From: CBDCME01 sp965218865
GTDB lineage: Bacteria > Pseudomonadota > Alphaproteobacteria > JAAXGF01
Length of the DNA: 64,000 nucleotides
Direction of reading: 5' to 3'
Assembly (NCBI GenBank): GCA_965218865.1
Contig: CBDCME010000080.1
Location: forward strand, 1-64,000
The notes under the pieces are model-generated. The model saw only the letters and a list, made by a program, of their open reading frames with translations. It did no database searches and was not told the DNA's origin. Shown piece by piece: positions 54,849 to 63,827 of the stretch. Each line of letters opens with the position of its first letter. The first letter of the stretch is position 1. The translations under genes and the position numbers were made by a program.

Positions 54849-55916
54849 TCACGGCTTGGGGACTAGAAATTGGACTCCATGCCAGCGCCAACGCCCATTG
54901 GCCGCCGGCAAGGTGCAGTTGATGCGGGCGCGCCCGGGTGGCAAGGGCTTGGCCAGACGCATCTCGTAGCGTCGCTCACCCAGCCGCTCGATAGCCATCT
55001 CTCCCCGACCGGAGGCATAGCATCTCAACGCCGAGAGGTTCTCCAGCTCCCTGCTTACCGTGAACCCCAGTTGGGGGGGATTGACGGTCAACACGGGGTC
55101 GCTCGGCGTGACCTCTTCCACCGGCAGGGGCAGCGTGCGGGTAACGAGCCGAAATCGTGGGAGGTCGCCAAATCGCTGATTCAGCGAGAACCTCGGCAGG
55201 GCATGAAAATCGCTGCCGCCGTGGACGACGCCCGAATGCTGGCCGAAGGCCGCGGCGAAACCCGCTTCGGCGACCCGTCTTCTAAGATTCGTGTCGAATT
55301 CACCGTAAGGGTAGGCGAAAAGCTCGGACGGACGGCCCGTTTCCTCGCTGATTCGGCGCGAGGCCTTGGCGATTTTGTCCATGTTTTCGGCGATGCCGAG
55401 AGAAGTCATATGATCGTGCGCGGCACCATGATTGCCGATCGTCACGCCGGACCGGGCAAGTTCACGGACCTGCTCCCAACTCATGGTTTCGCCGTATCCC
55501 GCGTCCAGCGAGTCGGTTGAAACGAACAGGGTGAAAGGGAATCCGGCCTCGCGCAAACGGGGCCAAGCCTGGTGGTATACCGATTTGTGGGCGTCGTCGA
55601 TCGTGATGCCAACCGTCAGCTCGGGGAGATTTTCGCCGCCCTTCAACCTGGCCACGATCTCGGGCACGGGAAGCACGGTGTAGCCGCCGCTCTCGAGTGT
55701 CTCGAGGTGGCCCTCGAATTGATCGAGGCGAATGTTGGTCGAGGGGCTCGCCGACACCCCGAAGCGGTGGTACAACAGGACGACGGCCGAACCCGCGTCG
55801 CCCGAGGCGGGGGCGACGGGGCCCGTGACCAGGACCCCCGCCAAGAGCCCCACCGCCAGGCCGGCGTGACGCAGATGCCGGGAAGGTTTAGCCATGGCCG
55901 TATTGTTCGACGTCAT
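54849..55916 (-). CDS. Polysaccharide deacetylase (NodB-type), secreted
   Basis: 355 residues (an alternative ATG lies at 55895). Signal peptide HAGLAVGLLAGVLVTGPVAP. The NodB domain has VVLLYHRFGV, VGITIDDAHKSVYHQAWPRL (metal-binding Asp-Asp), SGVTIGNHGAAHDHMTSLG (HxxxH) and LFAYPYGEFDTNLRRRV. Such enzymes remove acetyl groups from N-acetylated cell-wall or exopolysaccharides. A C-terminal beta-rich domain (about 260-355) follows. Divergent from tsaB. Intact. Confidence 0.9.
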   Translation of the reverse strand: MTSNNTAMAKPSRHLRHAGLAVGLLAGVLVTGPVAPASGDAGSAVVLLYHRFGVSASPSTNIRLDQFEGHLETLESGGYTVLPVPEIVARLKGGENLPELTVGITIDDAHKSVYHQAWPRLREAGFPFTLFVSTDSLDAGYGETMSWEQVRELARSGVTIGNHGAAHDHMTSLGIAENMDKIAKASRRISEETGRPSELFAYPYGEFDTNLRRRVAEAGFAAAFGQHSGVVHGGSDFHALPRFSLNQRFGDLPRFRLVTRTLPLPVEEVTPSDPVLTVNPPQLGFTVSRELENLSALRCYASGRGEMAIERLGERRYEMRLAKPLPPGRARINCTLPAANGRWRWHGVQFLVPKP

Positions 55917-55969
55917 GATCCCCCGCGCAAGAGCGCTTCGGGGCCCCGAAGTCGGCGCCCCCCCTTCCG

Positions 55970-56653
55970 ATGCGCATTCTCGCTCTTGACACCGCGAGCG
56001 ACGCCTGTTCGGTGGCGATTTGGAGCGATGGCGCGATCCTGGCCCATCGCTTCGCGATCATCGGCCGCGGCCACGCGGAAGCCCTGATTCCCATGGTCGA
56101 GGAGACCATGAGCGCCGGGCAAACCCGGTTCCAGGCCCTCGATCTCTTGGCGACCACCATCGGACCCGGGACCTTCACGGGCCTTCGCGTCGGCCTCGCG
56201 GCCGCCCGCGGATTGGCGCTGGCCGGCGGCTTGCCGTTGGCCGGGGTCACGACCCTGGAAGCCCTGGCCCGTGGCGCGGTTGCCCGGCCGAGCCGACCGG
56301 TGGTCGCCGCCCTGGACGCCCGCCGGGGGGAAATCTACTTCCAGGCCTTCGGCCCCGACATCGAGGCCCTGGCCCCGCCGCGGGCGGCGACGCCGGAATC
56401 GGCCGCGAATTCGCTGCCGAAAGGCAAGCTCCTGGTGGTCGGAAACGCCGCCGAAATGCTGGCCCGGGCGCTCCACGAACGCGCCGGGGCGGTGGAACTC
56501 GGCCCCCCTCCGGGACTTCCCGACGCCGTCCACGTAGCCTTGATCTGCGCCGATCGGTATGGCGACGGAGGCCAACCCATGCCGAACCGGCCCCCGTCAC
56601 CGATGTACCTGCGGGACCCGGGTATTCGCCAGCAAGGGACGCCGCGGCCCTGA
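55970..56653 (+). CDS. tsaB: tRNA threonylcarbamoyladenosine biosynthesis protein TsaB
   Basis: 227 residues, ASKHA fold: MRILALDTASDACSVAIW, GRGHAEALIPMVEETM, TTIGPGTFTGLRVGLAAARG. TsaB partners TsaD and TsaE in making t6A37 in tRNAs that read ANN codons. In related genomes rimI follows directly; here it is missing and a TusA-like gene on the other strand comes next. Intact. Confidence 0.94.
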   Translation: MRILALDTASDACSVAIWSDGAILAHRFAIIGRGHAEALIPMVEETMSAGQTRFQALDLLATTIGPGTFTGLRVGLAAARGLALAGGLPLAGVTTLEALARGAVARPSRPVVAALDARRGEIYFQAFGPDIEALAPPRAATPESAANSLPKGKLLVVGNAAEMLARALHERAGAVELGPPPGLPDAVHVALICADRYGDGGQPMPNRPPSPMYLRDPGIRQQGTPRP

Positions 56654-56721
56654 GGCCCGAGGGGATCGACCCACGATCCCTGCCCCCGTTCGGCCCCACT
56701 TCCAAGCGCGGGAAAACGAAT

Positions 56722-57009
56722 TCACGCCTTGCGCACGCGCAGGAGGTAAATTCCGGATCCCGGGGCGGTGGCTTCGATCCCGAGGACACGATGCCCGTGT
56801 TCGCCCACGGCGCGCGGCACGTTTTCCAGTGCTTCTCCGGCGGCAATCCGGATTTCGACAGTTTGACCGCTCGCCATGCGCTCAATCAGTAGTTTGGTCC
56901 GGACGAAGGTCATCGGGCAAACATCGGACGTGATATCGAGATAGAAGTCGCACGGCCCTCCGGTGAACATCGGTGAATTTTTCACGTTTTCCACTTTTAG
57001 ATTTGCCAC
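56722..57009 (-). CDS. TusA/SirA-like sulfurtransferase
   Basis: 95 residues. DITSDVCPMTFVRTKLLIER contains the CPxxF Cys-Pro motif of the TusA family, followed by TVEIRIAAGEALENVPRAVG. TusA-like proteins relay persulfide sulfur for tRNA thiolation, molybdopterin or sulfur oxidation; which applies here is unknown. Divergent from mucR with 58 bp between. Intact. Confidence 0.87.
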   Translation of the reverse strand: MANLKVENVKNSPMFTGGPCDFYLDITSDVCPMTFVRTKLLIERMASGQTVEIRIAAGEALENVPRAVGEHGHRVLGIEATAPGSGIYLLRVRKA

Positions 57010-57067
57010 ATGTTCATGCTGTCCTATATTGTATAAAAGTGAGGCTCTCTAAAAAAGGACGAAGTCA
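57010..57067. promoter_or_regulatory. Divergent promoter region between TusA-like gene and mucR
   Basis: The 58 bp are AT-rich and include TCCTATATTGTATAAAAGTG; TATATT or TATAAA could serve as a -10 box for mucR. MucR proteins bind AT-rich DNA with T-A steps and commonly repress their own gene, so autoregulation is plausible. The mucR ribosome site is AAAAGGACGAAG. Confidence 0.35.
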
Positions 57068-57496
57068 ATGGCGGACCAATCCCGGGTAGGCAATTTGTTA
57101 ATACTGACGACGGAAATCGTTGCGTTCCACGTCGCCAATAACAAAACCGTTTCGGCGGAACTTCCACAGCTTATTCAGCAGGTTTTCGGATCCTTGGCAA
57201 AATTGTCCCCGGGTTCGGCTGCCGCGACCGAGCGATTGCACCCGGTGGTGCCGATCAAGAAGTCGGTCACCCCGGATTATATCACTTGCCTTGAAGATGG
57301 GAAAAAGCTCAAGATGTTGAAGCGTCACCTCAAGACGGCCTTTGGGATGACGCCGGATGAATATCGGGGGCGCTGGGGACTGCCGGCCGACTATCCGATG
57401 GTCGCGCCGAACTACGCCGATCAAAGAAGTGCCCTGGCCAAGAAAATCGGTTTGGGCACCAAGTCGCGCCGCCGCTCCCGGAAGAAGAAGGCTTGA
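57068..57496 (+). CDS. mucR: MucR/Ros-type zinc-finger transcriptional regulator
   Basis: 142 residues. LLILTTEIVAFHVANNKTVS at the N-terminus (oligomerisation part) and the Ros/MucR zinc finger DYITCLEDGKKLKMLKRHL (C, D, H, H ligands) with FGMTPDEYRGRWGLPADYPM are characteristic. The C-terminus is very basic (KSRRRSRKKKA). MucR proteins act as H-NS-like silencers of AT-rich DNA in alphaproteobacteria and govern exopolysaccharide, motility and cell-cycle genes. Intact. Confidence 0.93.
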   Translation: MADQSRVGNLLILTTEIVAFHVANNKTVSAELPQLIQQVFGSLAKLSPGSAAATERLHPVVPIKKSVTPDYITCLEDGKKLKMLKRHLKTAFGMTPDEYRGRWGLPADYPMVAPNYADQRSALAKKIGLGTKSRRRSRKKKA

Positions 57497-57556
57497 TGGC
57501 TCTCCCCGTGGGGCCAAGAGCGGGAGATCGGCCGCCGCCATCGATATAAATTGCGA

Positions 57557-57988
57557 ATGAGTTCAAGAATCGAAGACGCATGCATGTCGAAGGGCATGAA
57601 GATGACCGAGCAGCGGCGGCTCATCGCGCGTGTCCTGTCCGATTCCAGGGACCACCCCGACGCCGAGGAAGTTTACCGGCGCGCGGCCAAGCTGGACCCC
57701 CACATTAGCCTGGCGACGGTATACCGCACCGTTCGCTTGTTCGAGGAGGCCAGCATTCTCGAGCGCCACGATTTCCGTGATGGTCGGGCCCGCTACGAGG
57801 AAATGCCCGAAACCCACCACGATCACCTCATCGACGTCGACAACGGCGATGTCGTCGAATTTCAGAGCGAGGAAATCGAAAAGCTGCAGCGCCAAGTGGC
57901 GCAAAAACTCGGCTATCGCCTTGTCGACCACCGCCTCGCGCTCTACGGTATCCGCATCGAATCCGAGGAGAATCACGACGAAGATTAA
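57557..57988 (+). CDS. fur: Fur family iron-responsive regulator
   Basis: 143 residues from ATG 57557 (MSSRIEDACMSKGMKMTEQR). Winged helix: HPDAEEVYRRAAKLDPHISL, ATVYRTVRLFEEASILERHD. The metal-binding region ETHHDHLIDVDNGDVVEFQS and HRLALYGIRI complete the dimer domain. It matches alphaproteobacterial Fur along its length without gaps, so this copy is the genuine gene. A terminator-like hairpin follows directly. The damaged second copy is at 58142. Confidence 0.94.
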   Translation: MSSRIEDACMSKGMKMTEQRRLIARVLSDSRDHPDAEEVYRRAAKLDPHISLATVYRTVRLFEEASILERHDFRDGRARYEEMPETHHDHLIDVDNGDVVEFQSEEIEKLQRQVAQKLGYRLVDHRLALYGIRIESEENHDED

Positions 57989-58016
57989 GCCCCGAGGAAG
58001 CGCCTCGTTTTTCCTC
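57989..58016 (+). terminator. Rho-independent terminator after fur
   Basis: CGAGGAAGCGCCTCGTTTTT forms a 5-bp stem (CGAGG/CCTCG) followed by five T; an alternative longer pairing uses CCGAGGAA with TTCCTCGG. It stands within 10 bases of the fur stop codon. The same sequence recurs after the second copy at 58625. Confidence 0.65.
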
Positions 58017-58074
58017 GGCCAGGGTCCGCCCAGTACCGCGCCGACGATCGCGCCGGACATTCCGGGGCGAGGCA

Positions 58075-58140
58075 GGGCTAGTTTTTTGTCCGCCCAGTGA
58101 TCAGGGTGAGGTGATCGCGGCGCTGGCCATTTCATTCTCG
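58075..58140 (+). mobile_element. 66-bp left-end fragment of the DruA-ISAs1 element
   Basis: Identical to the first 66 bases of the element (7366-7431), CAGGGCTAGTTTTTT to CATTTCATTCTCG. It then breaks off and the sequence returns abruptly to the start of fur (AATGAGTTCAAGAATCG). The same preceding bases (ATTCCGGGGCGAGG) precede the full element at 58724. Confidence 0.85.
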
Positions 58141-58141
58141 A

Positions 58142-58625
58142 ATGAGTTCAAGAATCGAAGACGCATGCATGTCGAAGGGCATGAAGATGACCGAGCAGCG
58201 GCGGCTCTGGATCGCGCGTGTCCTCGTCCGATTCCAGGGACCACCCCGGCTGTCTGAGGACGCCGAGGAAGTTTACCGGCGCGCGGCCAAGCTGGACCCC
58301 CACATTAGCCTGGCGACGGTATACCGCACCGTTCGCTTGTTCGAGGAGGCCAGCATTCTCGAGCGCCACGATTTCCGTGATGGTCGGGCCCTGTCCAAAG
58401 CTACACACCGCCCGCGCTACGAGGAAATGCCCGAAACCCACCACGATCACCTCATCGACGTCGACAACGGCGATGTCGTCGAATTTCAGAGCGAGGAAAT
58501 CGAAAAGCTGCAGCGCCAAGTGGCGCAAAAACTTCGTCGACCTCTCCGGCTATCGCCTTGTCGACCACCGCCTCGCGCTCTACGGTATCCGCATCGAATC
58601 CGAGGAGAATCACGACGAAGATTAA
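58142..58625 (+). pseudogene. Second, chimeric copy of fur with small insertions
   Basis: Repeats fur (57557-57988) but with extra short strings that break the frame, such as TGG near 58207, GGCTGTCTGAGG near 58250, a 20-odd base stretch near 58391-58413 and TCGTCGACCTCTCC near 58532. Three of these match internal parts of the ISAs1 element (7815, about 8309-8335 and 8822) in the same order. The downstream bases are also padded relative to the first copy. It cannot encode a normal Fur. See findings for the assembly question. Confidence 0.8.
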
Positions 58626-58723
58626 GCCCCGAGGAAGCGCCTCGTTTTTCCTCGGGCAGGGTCAGGGTCCGCGCCGACGAGTACCGCGCCGACGATCGAG
58701 GCGCCGGACATTCCGGGGCGAGG

Positions 58724-60803
58724 CAGGGCTAGTTTTTTGTCCGCCCAGTGATCAGGGTGAGGTGATCGCGGCGCTGGCCATTTCATTCTCGGTGTGGCAG
58801 TGTGCCGGTCATGGCGACGCTGCCGGTCTCGGATTCGTCCATTGATTTGCGCGCGGTCACGGTGCGTCCGACCTGGGGCGCGCAGGAGCACCGGCGCTGG
58901 GACCGGTTGGTGGAGCAGCACCACTACCTGGCGTTCCACGGCGTCATCGGCAAGGGCCTGCGCCATGTCGCGGTGCATGGCGAGACCTGGCTCGCACTGA
59001 TCGGCTGGCAGCCCGGCGCGTTCAAGCTGGGCGCGCGTGATCGCTGGATCGGGTGGTCGGCCGAGCAGCAGTTCCGGCGTCTGCATCTGATCGCCAACAA
59101 CTCGCGCTTCGTCATTCTGACGCCTGGCCGAGTGCCGAACCTGGCCTCCCGTGTGCTGGGGCTGAGCCTGCGGCGGCTGTCTGAGGACATCCAGGCGGTG
59201 CACGGATATCCGGCTCTTCTGGCGGAGACGTTCGTGGACGTCTCGCGATTTGCCGGCACCTGCTACCGCGCGTCGAACTGGCGCTCTCTGGGGCTGACGC
59301 GGGGCTTTGCCCGTGAGCCCGGAGGGGCAGCGCGCTGGCGCCACCACGGTCAGCCCAAGGAGGTCTTCGTGTTCGGACTGACAGACGGCGCCCCCGAGGC
59401 GCTGAGCCGTACCGGGATGCCGGCACACTGGAACGCCGAGCAGCACACCGAGCCGATGGCCGCGCCCCGGCTGCGCAGCCTGTTCGAGTGTCTGGGTGAG
59501 GTGCCCGAGTACCGCCATGCCCGGGGCAAGCGCTATGCGCTCAACACCATTCTGGTGATCGCCGTCGCCGCCCGGCTTGCCGGATACCGGGGGGTGAACG
59601 CGTTCGCCCAGTTCGCCGCCCTGCTCTCCCAGGAGCAGCTCGAGGCGGTGGGTGCGTTCTGGAGCCCTTCCAAACAGCGCTACACCCCGCCCGCGATCAC
59701 CACCTTCCACAAGACCCTCACCGCCCTGCCGCCAGAGACCCTGGACAACGCGATTAGCCAGTGGACCGGCCAGCATGGCAGCGCGCACGCGCCGGTCGCC
59801 ATGGACGGAAAGGATCTGCGCGGCGCCTCGAAGCAGACCGAAGACGGGCGCAGGATGATGGTGGCGGCGGTCGAGCACGACACCGGCGTGGTCCTCGGGC
59901 AGGTCGAGGTCGACCGCAAGAGCAACGAAATCCCGGCCGTGCGCGAACTCTCCAGCGGCCTCGACCTCACAGGCCGGATCGTCACCATGGACGCGATGCA
60001 CGCTCAGCACGAGACCGCGCGCTGCCTGCTCGGGCGTCGCGCCGACTACGTGATGAGCGCGGTCAAGGACAACCAGGAGATGATCTTCGAAGACCTCAAG
60101 GCGATCGACTTCAGCGATGCGCTCTGGCACGAAACCGTCGACAAGGGCCATGGCCGCATCGAGCGCCGACGCTGCGCCGTCGTCGACCTCTCCGCTGCCG
60201 AGTGGGACGGCTACGCCAACCTCCACGGGCGACGCCAGGCCATGCGCATCGAGCGCGAACGCGAGATCCTCAAGACCGGCAAGCGCAGCATCGAGGTGAC
60301 CTGGAGCCTCACCTCGCTCGGCGCAGAGCGCGCCGGACCCGAGGAGTTGCTCGAACTGGTGCGCAACCACTGGCATATCGAGAACCGCCTGCACTACGTG
60401 CGCGACTTCACCTACGACGAAGACCGATGCCGGGCCTACGTGCGTCACCTGCCCAGAAATCTCGCCTGCTTGACCAACGCGGCCATCGCCATCGTGCGCT
60501 GCGACGGACGCTTCCGTTATCTGCCCGAGGCCAACCGGCACTATGCCGCCCGGGCGCAGGAGGCCCTCGACGCGATCATGACCGCGCCCATCGCCTGAGA
60601 CAGCACGCCTCTCCCCCGGACCGGGACGTGCCGCCGAGCGGCGCGGGCGGACCGGTGTGCCTGTCGAATCCGAAAACGCCGTCCGGTGGCTTCGAGCAGT
60701 CCCCATGACGTCGTCGAGGCAAGCTCGGGGCTCCCCGAACCCCGTGCACCGAGCACGATCCCACTCATCCCGAACCCTCAACCGCGACTAAAAATTGTTC
60801 CTG
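58724..60803 (+). mobile_element. ISAs1-family element with DruA-domain transposase, copy B
   Basis: 2,080 bp with the same ends as copy A (CAGGGCTAG...GTTCCTG). Flanked by the 10-bp target duplication CGGGGCGAGG (58714-58723 and 60804-60813), different from that of copy A, so the two insertions are independent. It separates fur from the miaB promoter. Confidence 0.92.
58802..60598 (+). CDS. DruA-domain ISAs1 transposase, copy B
   Basis: 598 residues, the same as the product at 7444-9240 apart from two visible replacements (NQEMIFE for NQETIFE; DALWHE for DAPWHE) and a silent change. The DUF4338 part and all three DDE motifs are intact. With two full copies and recent, perfect target duplications, the element is probably still active. 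Confidence 0.9.
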   Translation: MPVMATLPVSDSSIDLRAVTVRPTWGAQEHRRWDRLVEQHHYLAFHGVIGKGLRHVAVHGETWLALIGWQPGAFKLGARDRWIGWSAEQQFRRLHLIANNSRFVILTPGRVPNLASRVLGLSLRRLSEDIQAVHGYPALLAETFVDVSRFAGTCYRASNWRSLGLTRGFAREPGGAARWRHHGQPKEVFVFGLTDGAPEALSRTGMPAHWNAEQHTEPMAAPRLRSLFECLGEVPEYRHARGKRYALNTILVIAVAARLAGYRGVNAFAQFAALLSQEQLEAVGAFWSPSKQRYTPPAITTFHKTLTALPPETLDNAISQWTGQHGSAHAPVAMDGKDLRGASKQTEDGRRMMVAAVEHDTGVVLGQVEVDRKSNEIPAVRELSSGLDLTGRIVTMDAMHAQHETARCLLGRRADYVMSAVKDNQEMIFEDLKAIDFSDALWHETVDKGHGRIERRRCAVVDLSAAEWDGYANLHGRRQAMRIEREREILKTGKRSIEVTWSLTSLGAERAGPEELLELVRNHWHIENRLHYVRDFTYDEDRCRAYVRHLPRNLACLTNAAIAIVRCDGRFRYLPEANRHYAARAQEALDAIMTAPIA

Positions 60804-60821
60804 CGGGGCGAGGGGCTTCGC

Positions 60822-60849
60822 TTGACTCTCGCGGGACCGGTGGTACAGT
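60822..60849 (+). promoter_or_regulatory. Predicted promoter of the miaB operon
   Basis: TTGACT (60822-60827) and TACAGT (60844-60849) are 16 bp apart, with TGG before the -10 hexamer giving an extended -10 element. It lies 9 bp beyond the target duplication of the ISAs1 element, so the insertion spared it. Confidence 0.5.
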
Positions 60850-60927
60850 CGCGAAACACAAAACACCAATGACGATAACGGCAGGCGGGACCGGCAGCGT
60901 CGGGTTTGTCGCGGTATTCGATAGCGC

Positions 60928-62280
60928 GTGACTAAGAAATTCTTCATCAAGACGTACGGGTGTCAGATGAACGTCTATGACGCCGCCCGCATGGCGGACG
61001 TCCTAGCGGCGTCGGGCTATGCCCCGGTGGACGCGCCCGAGGCCGCCGACGTCGTCGTTCTCAACACTTGTCACATCCGCGAGAAGGCGGCCGAAAAAGT
61101 TTATTCGGAGCTGGGCCGCTTGCGGACCTACAAGGAACGCAAGGCATCCCAGGGCGGCTCGATGGTGATCGCCGTCGGCGGATGCGTCGCCCAGGCCGAG
61201 GGCGCGGAGGTTCGGCGGCGGGCCCCATTCGTCGATATCGTTTTCGGGCCGCAAACCTATCACCGGCTTCCCGAGATGCTGACCCGGGCCGCGGCGGAAC
61301 CCGTGCTGGACACCGATTTCCCGCTCGAATCGAAGTTCGACCGCTTGCCCGAGGAAGCGGCGCCGCAAGGGGTTTCGGCCTATCTCTCGGTCCAGGAAGG
61401 GTGCGACAAATTCTGCACATTTTGTGTCGTGCCGTATACCCGCGGCAGCGAATTCTCGCGGCCCGTGGCGGATGTCGTGGCCGAGGCGCGCCGATTGGTC
61501 GCCGCCGGGGCGCGCGAGATCGTGCTTTTAGGTCAGAACGTCAACTCCTACCACGGTGACGGACCCGGCGGCACCTGGGGTTTGTCCCGCCTGATCGGGG
61601 CGCTGGCCGGGATCGACCGGCTCGAACGCATTCGTTACACGACCTCGCACCCTCGCGACATGAGTCCCGATCTCATCGCCGCTCACGGCCTCGAGCCGAA
61701 GCTGATGCCGTTCTTGCATTTGCCGGTTCAGTCCGGTTCGGACGCGATCCTGGCGGCGATGAATCGCCGCCACCGGCGCGACGATTATCTGCGTCTGGTC
61801 GATCGGCTGCGCGCCGCCTGCCCCGAGTTGGCCGTAAGCGGCGATTTCATCGTCGGATATCCGGGCGAGAGCGATGATGATTTCGCGGCCACGCTCGGAC
61901 TGATTCGGGACGTCGGCTACGCCCAGGCCTATTCCTTCCGCTACAGCCCTCGGCCGGGGACGCCCGCCGCGACGGCGGAGCAAGTACCCGAGACGGTCAA
62001 GGGCGCCCGCCTGGCGGAACTCCAAGCCTTGTTGGCGGCCCAGCAACGGGCTTTCAACGCCGCCAGCGTGGGTCGAACCGTGCCGGTATTGTTCGAGCGC
62101 CGCGGCCGACACGCCGGCCAACTCGTCGGACGCAGCCCGCAGGGACAGACCGTACACGCGGCGGCGGCGGAATCGCGGCTGGGCCAGGTCGTCGACGTCG
62201 CCATCGTCGGCTGCGCCAGCCACGGACTGACCGGCGCCCTGACGCCTCCCCTTGCCACCGGCGCGAGGTACGTGGCTTGA
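60928..62280 (+). CDS. miaB: tRNA-2-methylthio-N6-dimethylallyladenosine synthase
   Basis: 450 residues from GTG 60928 (TKKFFIKTYGCQMNVYDAAR). Methylthiotransferase with the N-terminal auxiliary cluster cysteines (YGCQMN, NTCHIREKA, GGCVAQ), the radical SAM motif EGCDKFCTFCVVPYTRG and a C-terminal TRAM domain. It adds the 2-methylthio group at A37 of tRNAs. First gene of miaB-phoH-ybeY-corC; its stop overlaps the phoH start. Intact. Confidence 0.96.
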   Translation: MTKKFFIKTYGCQMNVYDAARMADVLAASGYAPVDAPEAADVVVLNTCHIREKAAEKVYSELGRLRTYKERKASQGGSMVIAVGGCVAQAEGAEVRRRAPFVDIVFGPQTYHRLPEMLTRAAAEPVLDTDFPLESKFDRLPEEAAPQGVSAYLSVQEGCDKFCTFCVVPYTRGSEFSRPVADVVAEARRLVAAGAREIVLLGQNVNSYHGDGPGGTWGLSRLIGALAGIDRLERIRYTTSHPRDMSPDLIAAHGLEPKLMPFLHLPVQSGSDAILAAMNRRHRRDDYLRLVDRLRAACPELAVSGDFIVGYPGESDDDFAATLGLIRDVGYAQAYSFRYSPRPGTPAATAEQVPETVKGARLAELQALLAAQQRAFNAASVGRTVPVLFERRGRHAGQLVGRSPQGQTVHAAAAESRLGQVVDVAIVGCASHGLTGALTPPLATGARYVA

Positions 62281-63275
62281 TCGACCCAGCCGCCGGCACC
62301 GAAGACACCCCGCTATTTCTGAAATTCGACGACAACACCCTGTTGCCGATGCTCTTCGGTGAGCACGACCGGCATTTGGCCCGGGTTGAGCAGGAACTCG
62401 GCGTGTCGCTGGTATCGCGCGGAAACCAGGTCGTCATTACCGGGAGCGCGTGGCCGGCGGAAGTCGCCAAGACGATCCTCAACGGCCTTTACGCCCGCCT
62501 GAAGGAGGGCGCCAAGGTCGACGGGGGAGAGGTCGAGGCGGCCCTTCGATTGGCCCGGCAAGGTGAGTACGCGGCCACCGACGGTTCCGGGGAACCGCTG
62601 GTCATCGCGACCCAGAAACGAAGCATCGCCCCCCGTTCGCGGGCGCAGGGCGCCTATATCCGGGCGCTCCGCGAGACCGAGATGGTGTTCGCGACCGGAC
62701 CGGCCGGAACCGGCAAGACCTATCTCGCCGTGGCGATGGCCTCGGCGATGCTGAACGCGGCGGTGGTGGAACGGATCATTCTTTCGCGCCCGGCGGTCGA
62801 GGCAGGCGAAAGTCTCGGTTATCTGCCCGGCGACCTGCGGGAGAAGGTCGATCCCTACCTGCGCCCGCTCTACGACGCCCTTTACGACATGATGCCGGGC
62901 GACAAGGTCCGGCGCCGGCTCGAAAACGGCGACATAGAGGTGGCGCCGCTGGCCTTCATGCGCGGCCGTACCCTTTCCAACGCCTATGTCATTCTCGACG
63001 AGGCGCAGAATACGACGCCGGTGCAGATGAAGATGTTCCTGACCCGCATGGGCGAGAAATCCCGCATGGTGGTCACCGGCGATCTGTCCCAGGTCGATCT
63101 GCCGCGCGGCGCCCGCTCGGGTCTGCGCGACGCCATCGACACCCTCGACGACGTCGTCGGCATCACCAAGATCGCCTTTTCCGACAACGACGTCGTGCGC
63201 CATGGCCTGGTCACCCGGATCGTCCGGGCCTACGACCGCAAGGAAAGCGAGCCCCGGGGGGAAACGCCGCCGTAA
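62277..63275 (+). CDS. phoH: PhoH family ATPase (YbeZ)
   Basis: 332 residues, most likely from TTG 62277 overlapping the miaB stop. An N-terminal KH-like part (LLPMLFGEHDRHLARVEQEL) is followed by the P-loop domain with Walker A FATGPAGTGKTYLAVAMA and Walker B AYVILDEAQNTTPVQMKMFL. PhoH/YbeZ works with YbeY in 16S rRNA maturation and ribosome quality control. Followed by ybeY after 24 bp. Intact. Confidence 0.93.
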   Translation: MIDPAAGTEDTPLFLKFDDNTLLPMLFGEHDRHLARVEQELGVSLVSRGNQVVITGSAWPAEVAKTILNGLYARLKEGAKVDGGEVEAALRLARQGEYAATDGSGEPLVIATQKRSIAPRSRAQGAYIRALRETEMVFATGPAGTGKTYLAVAMASAMLNAAVVERIILSRPAVEAGESLGYLPGDLREKVDPYLRPLYDALYDMMPGDKVRRRLENGDIEVAPLAFMRGRTLSNAYVILDEAQNTTPVQMKMFLTRMGEKSRMVVTGDLSQVDLPRGARSGLRDAIDTLDDVVGITKIAFSDNDVVRHGLVTRIVRAYDRKESEPRGETPP

Positions 63276-63299
63276 GGCGGTGATAGCGGCACGGCAGCC

Positions 63300-63806
63300 A
63301 TGAAACAGGAGCCGACAATTCGGACCCGGACCGCCGATCCCCGCTGGACGCGGGAGATCCAGGAGGTCGAGGAGTTATGTCGGAGCACCATGGAAGCGTT
63401 TCTCACCGCCACCGGCCTTCACTGGAGGGCCCTCGAAGTCAGCATCCTCTTAACCGACGACGACGAGATGAAGTCGTTGAATCGGCGCTACAGGGGCCGC
63501 GACAGGGCGACCAACGTCCTCTCCTTTGGCTCCGGCGAGCCACAACCCGCCGCCGCTCCGGACGACGGTGCGCCTTACGTGCTGGGTGATATCATGCTGG
63601 CTTTCGAATCCGTCCGCGGCGAGGCCGTGGCCCAGGAAAAACCGGTCGGGGACCACGTTCGGCACCTGCTCGTTCACGGCGGCTTGCACCTTCTCGGTTA
63701 CGATCACGAAGTCGGTGCCGAGGCGGAAGCGATGGAACGGCTGGAAACCGCGATTCTTTCGCGGCTCGGCGTCGCCGACCCCTATCTGGGGCCCGCTGGA
63801 CCCTGA
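63300..63806 (+). CDS. ybeY: Endoribonuclease YbeY (rRNA maturation)
   Basis: 168 residues. LNRRYRGRDRATNVLSFGSG and the zinc site LLVHGGLHLLGYDHE (three His) are diagnostic. YbeY takes part in 16S rRNA 3'-end maturation. Sits in the standard order between phoH and corC. Intact. Confidence 0.95.
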   Translation: MKQEPTIRTRTADPRWTREIQEVEELCRSTMEAFLTATGLHWRALEVSILLTDDDEMKSLNRRYRGRDRATNVLSFGSGEPQPAAAPDDGAPYVLGDIMLAFESVRGEAVAQEKPVGDHVRHLLVHGGLHLLGYDHEVGAEAEAMERLETAILSRLGVADPYLGPAGP

Positions 63807-63827
63807 ACGGCGAAACGAAAACCAGCC

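Noticed and set aside
7366..60803. The two ISAs1 copies as ends of a large composite transposon
   Set aside because: Each copy has its own perfect 10-bp target duplication of different sequence, so they inserted independently.
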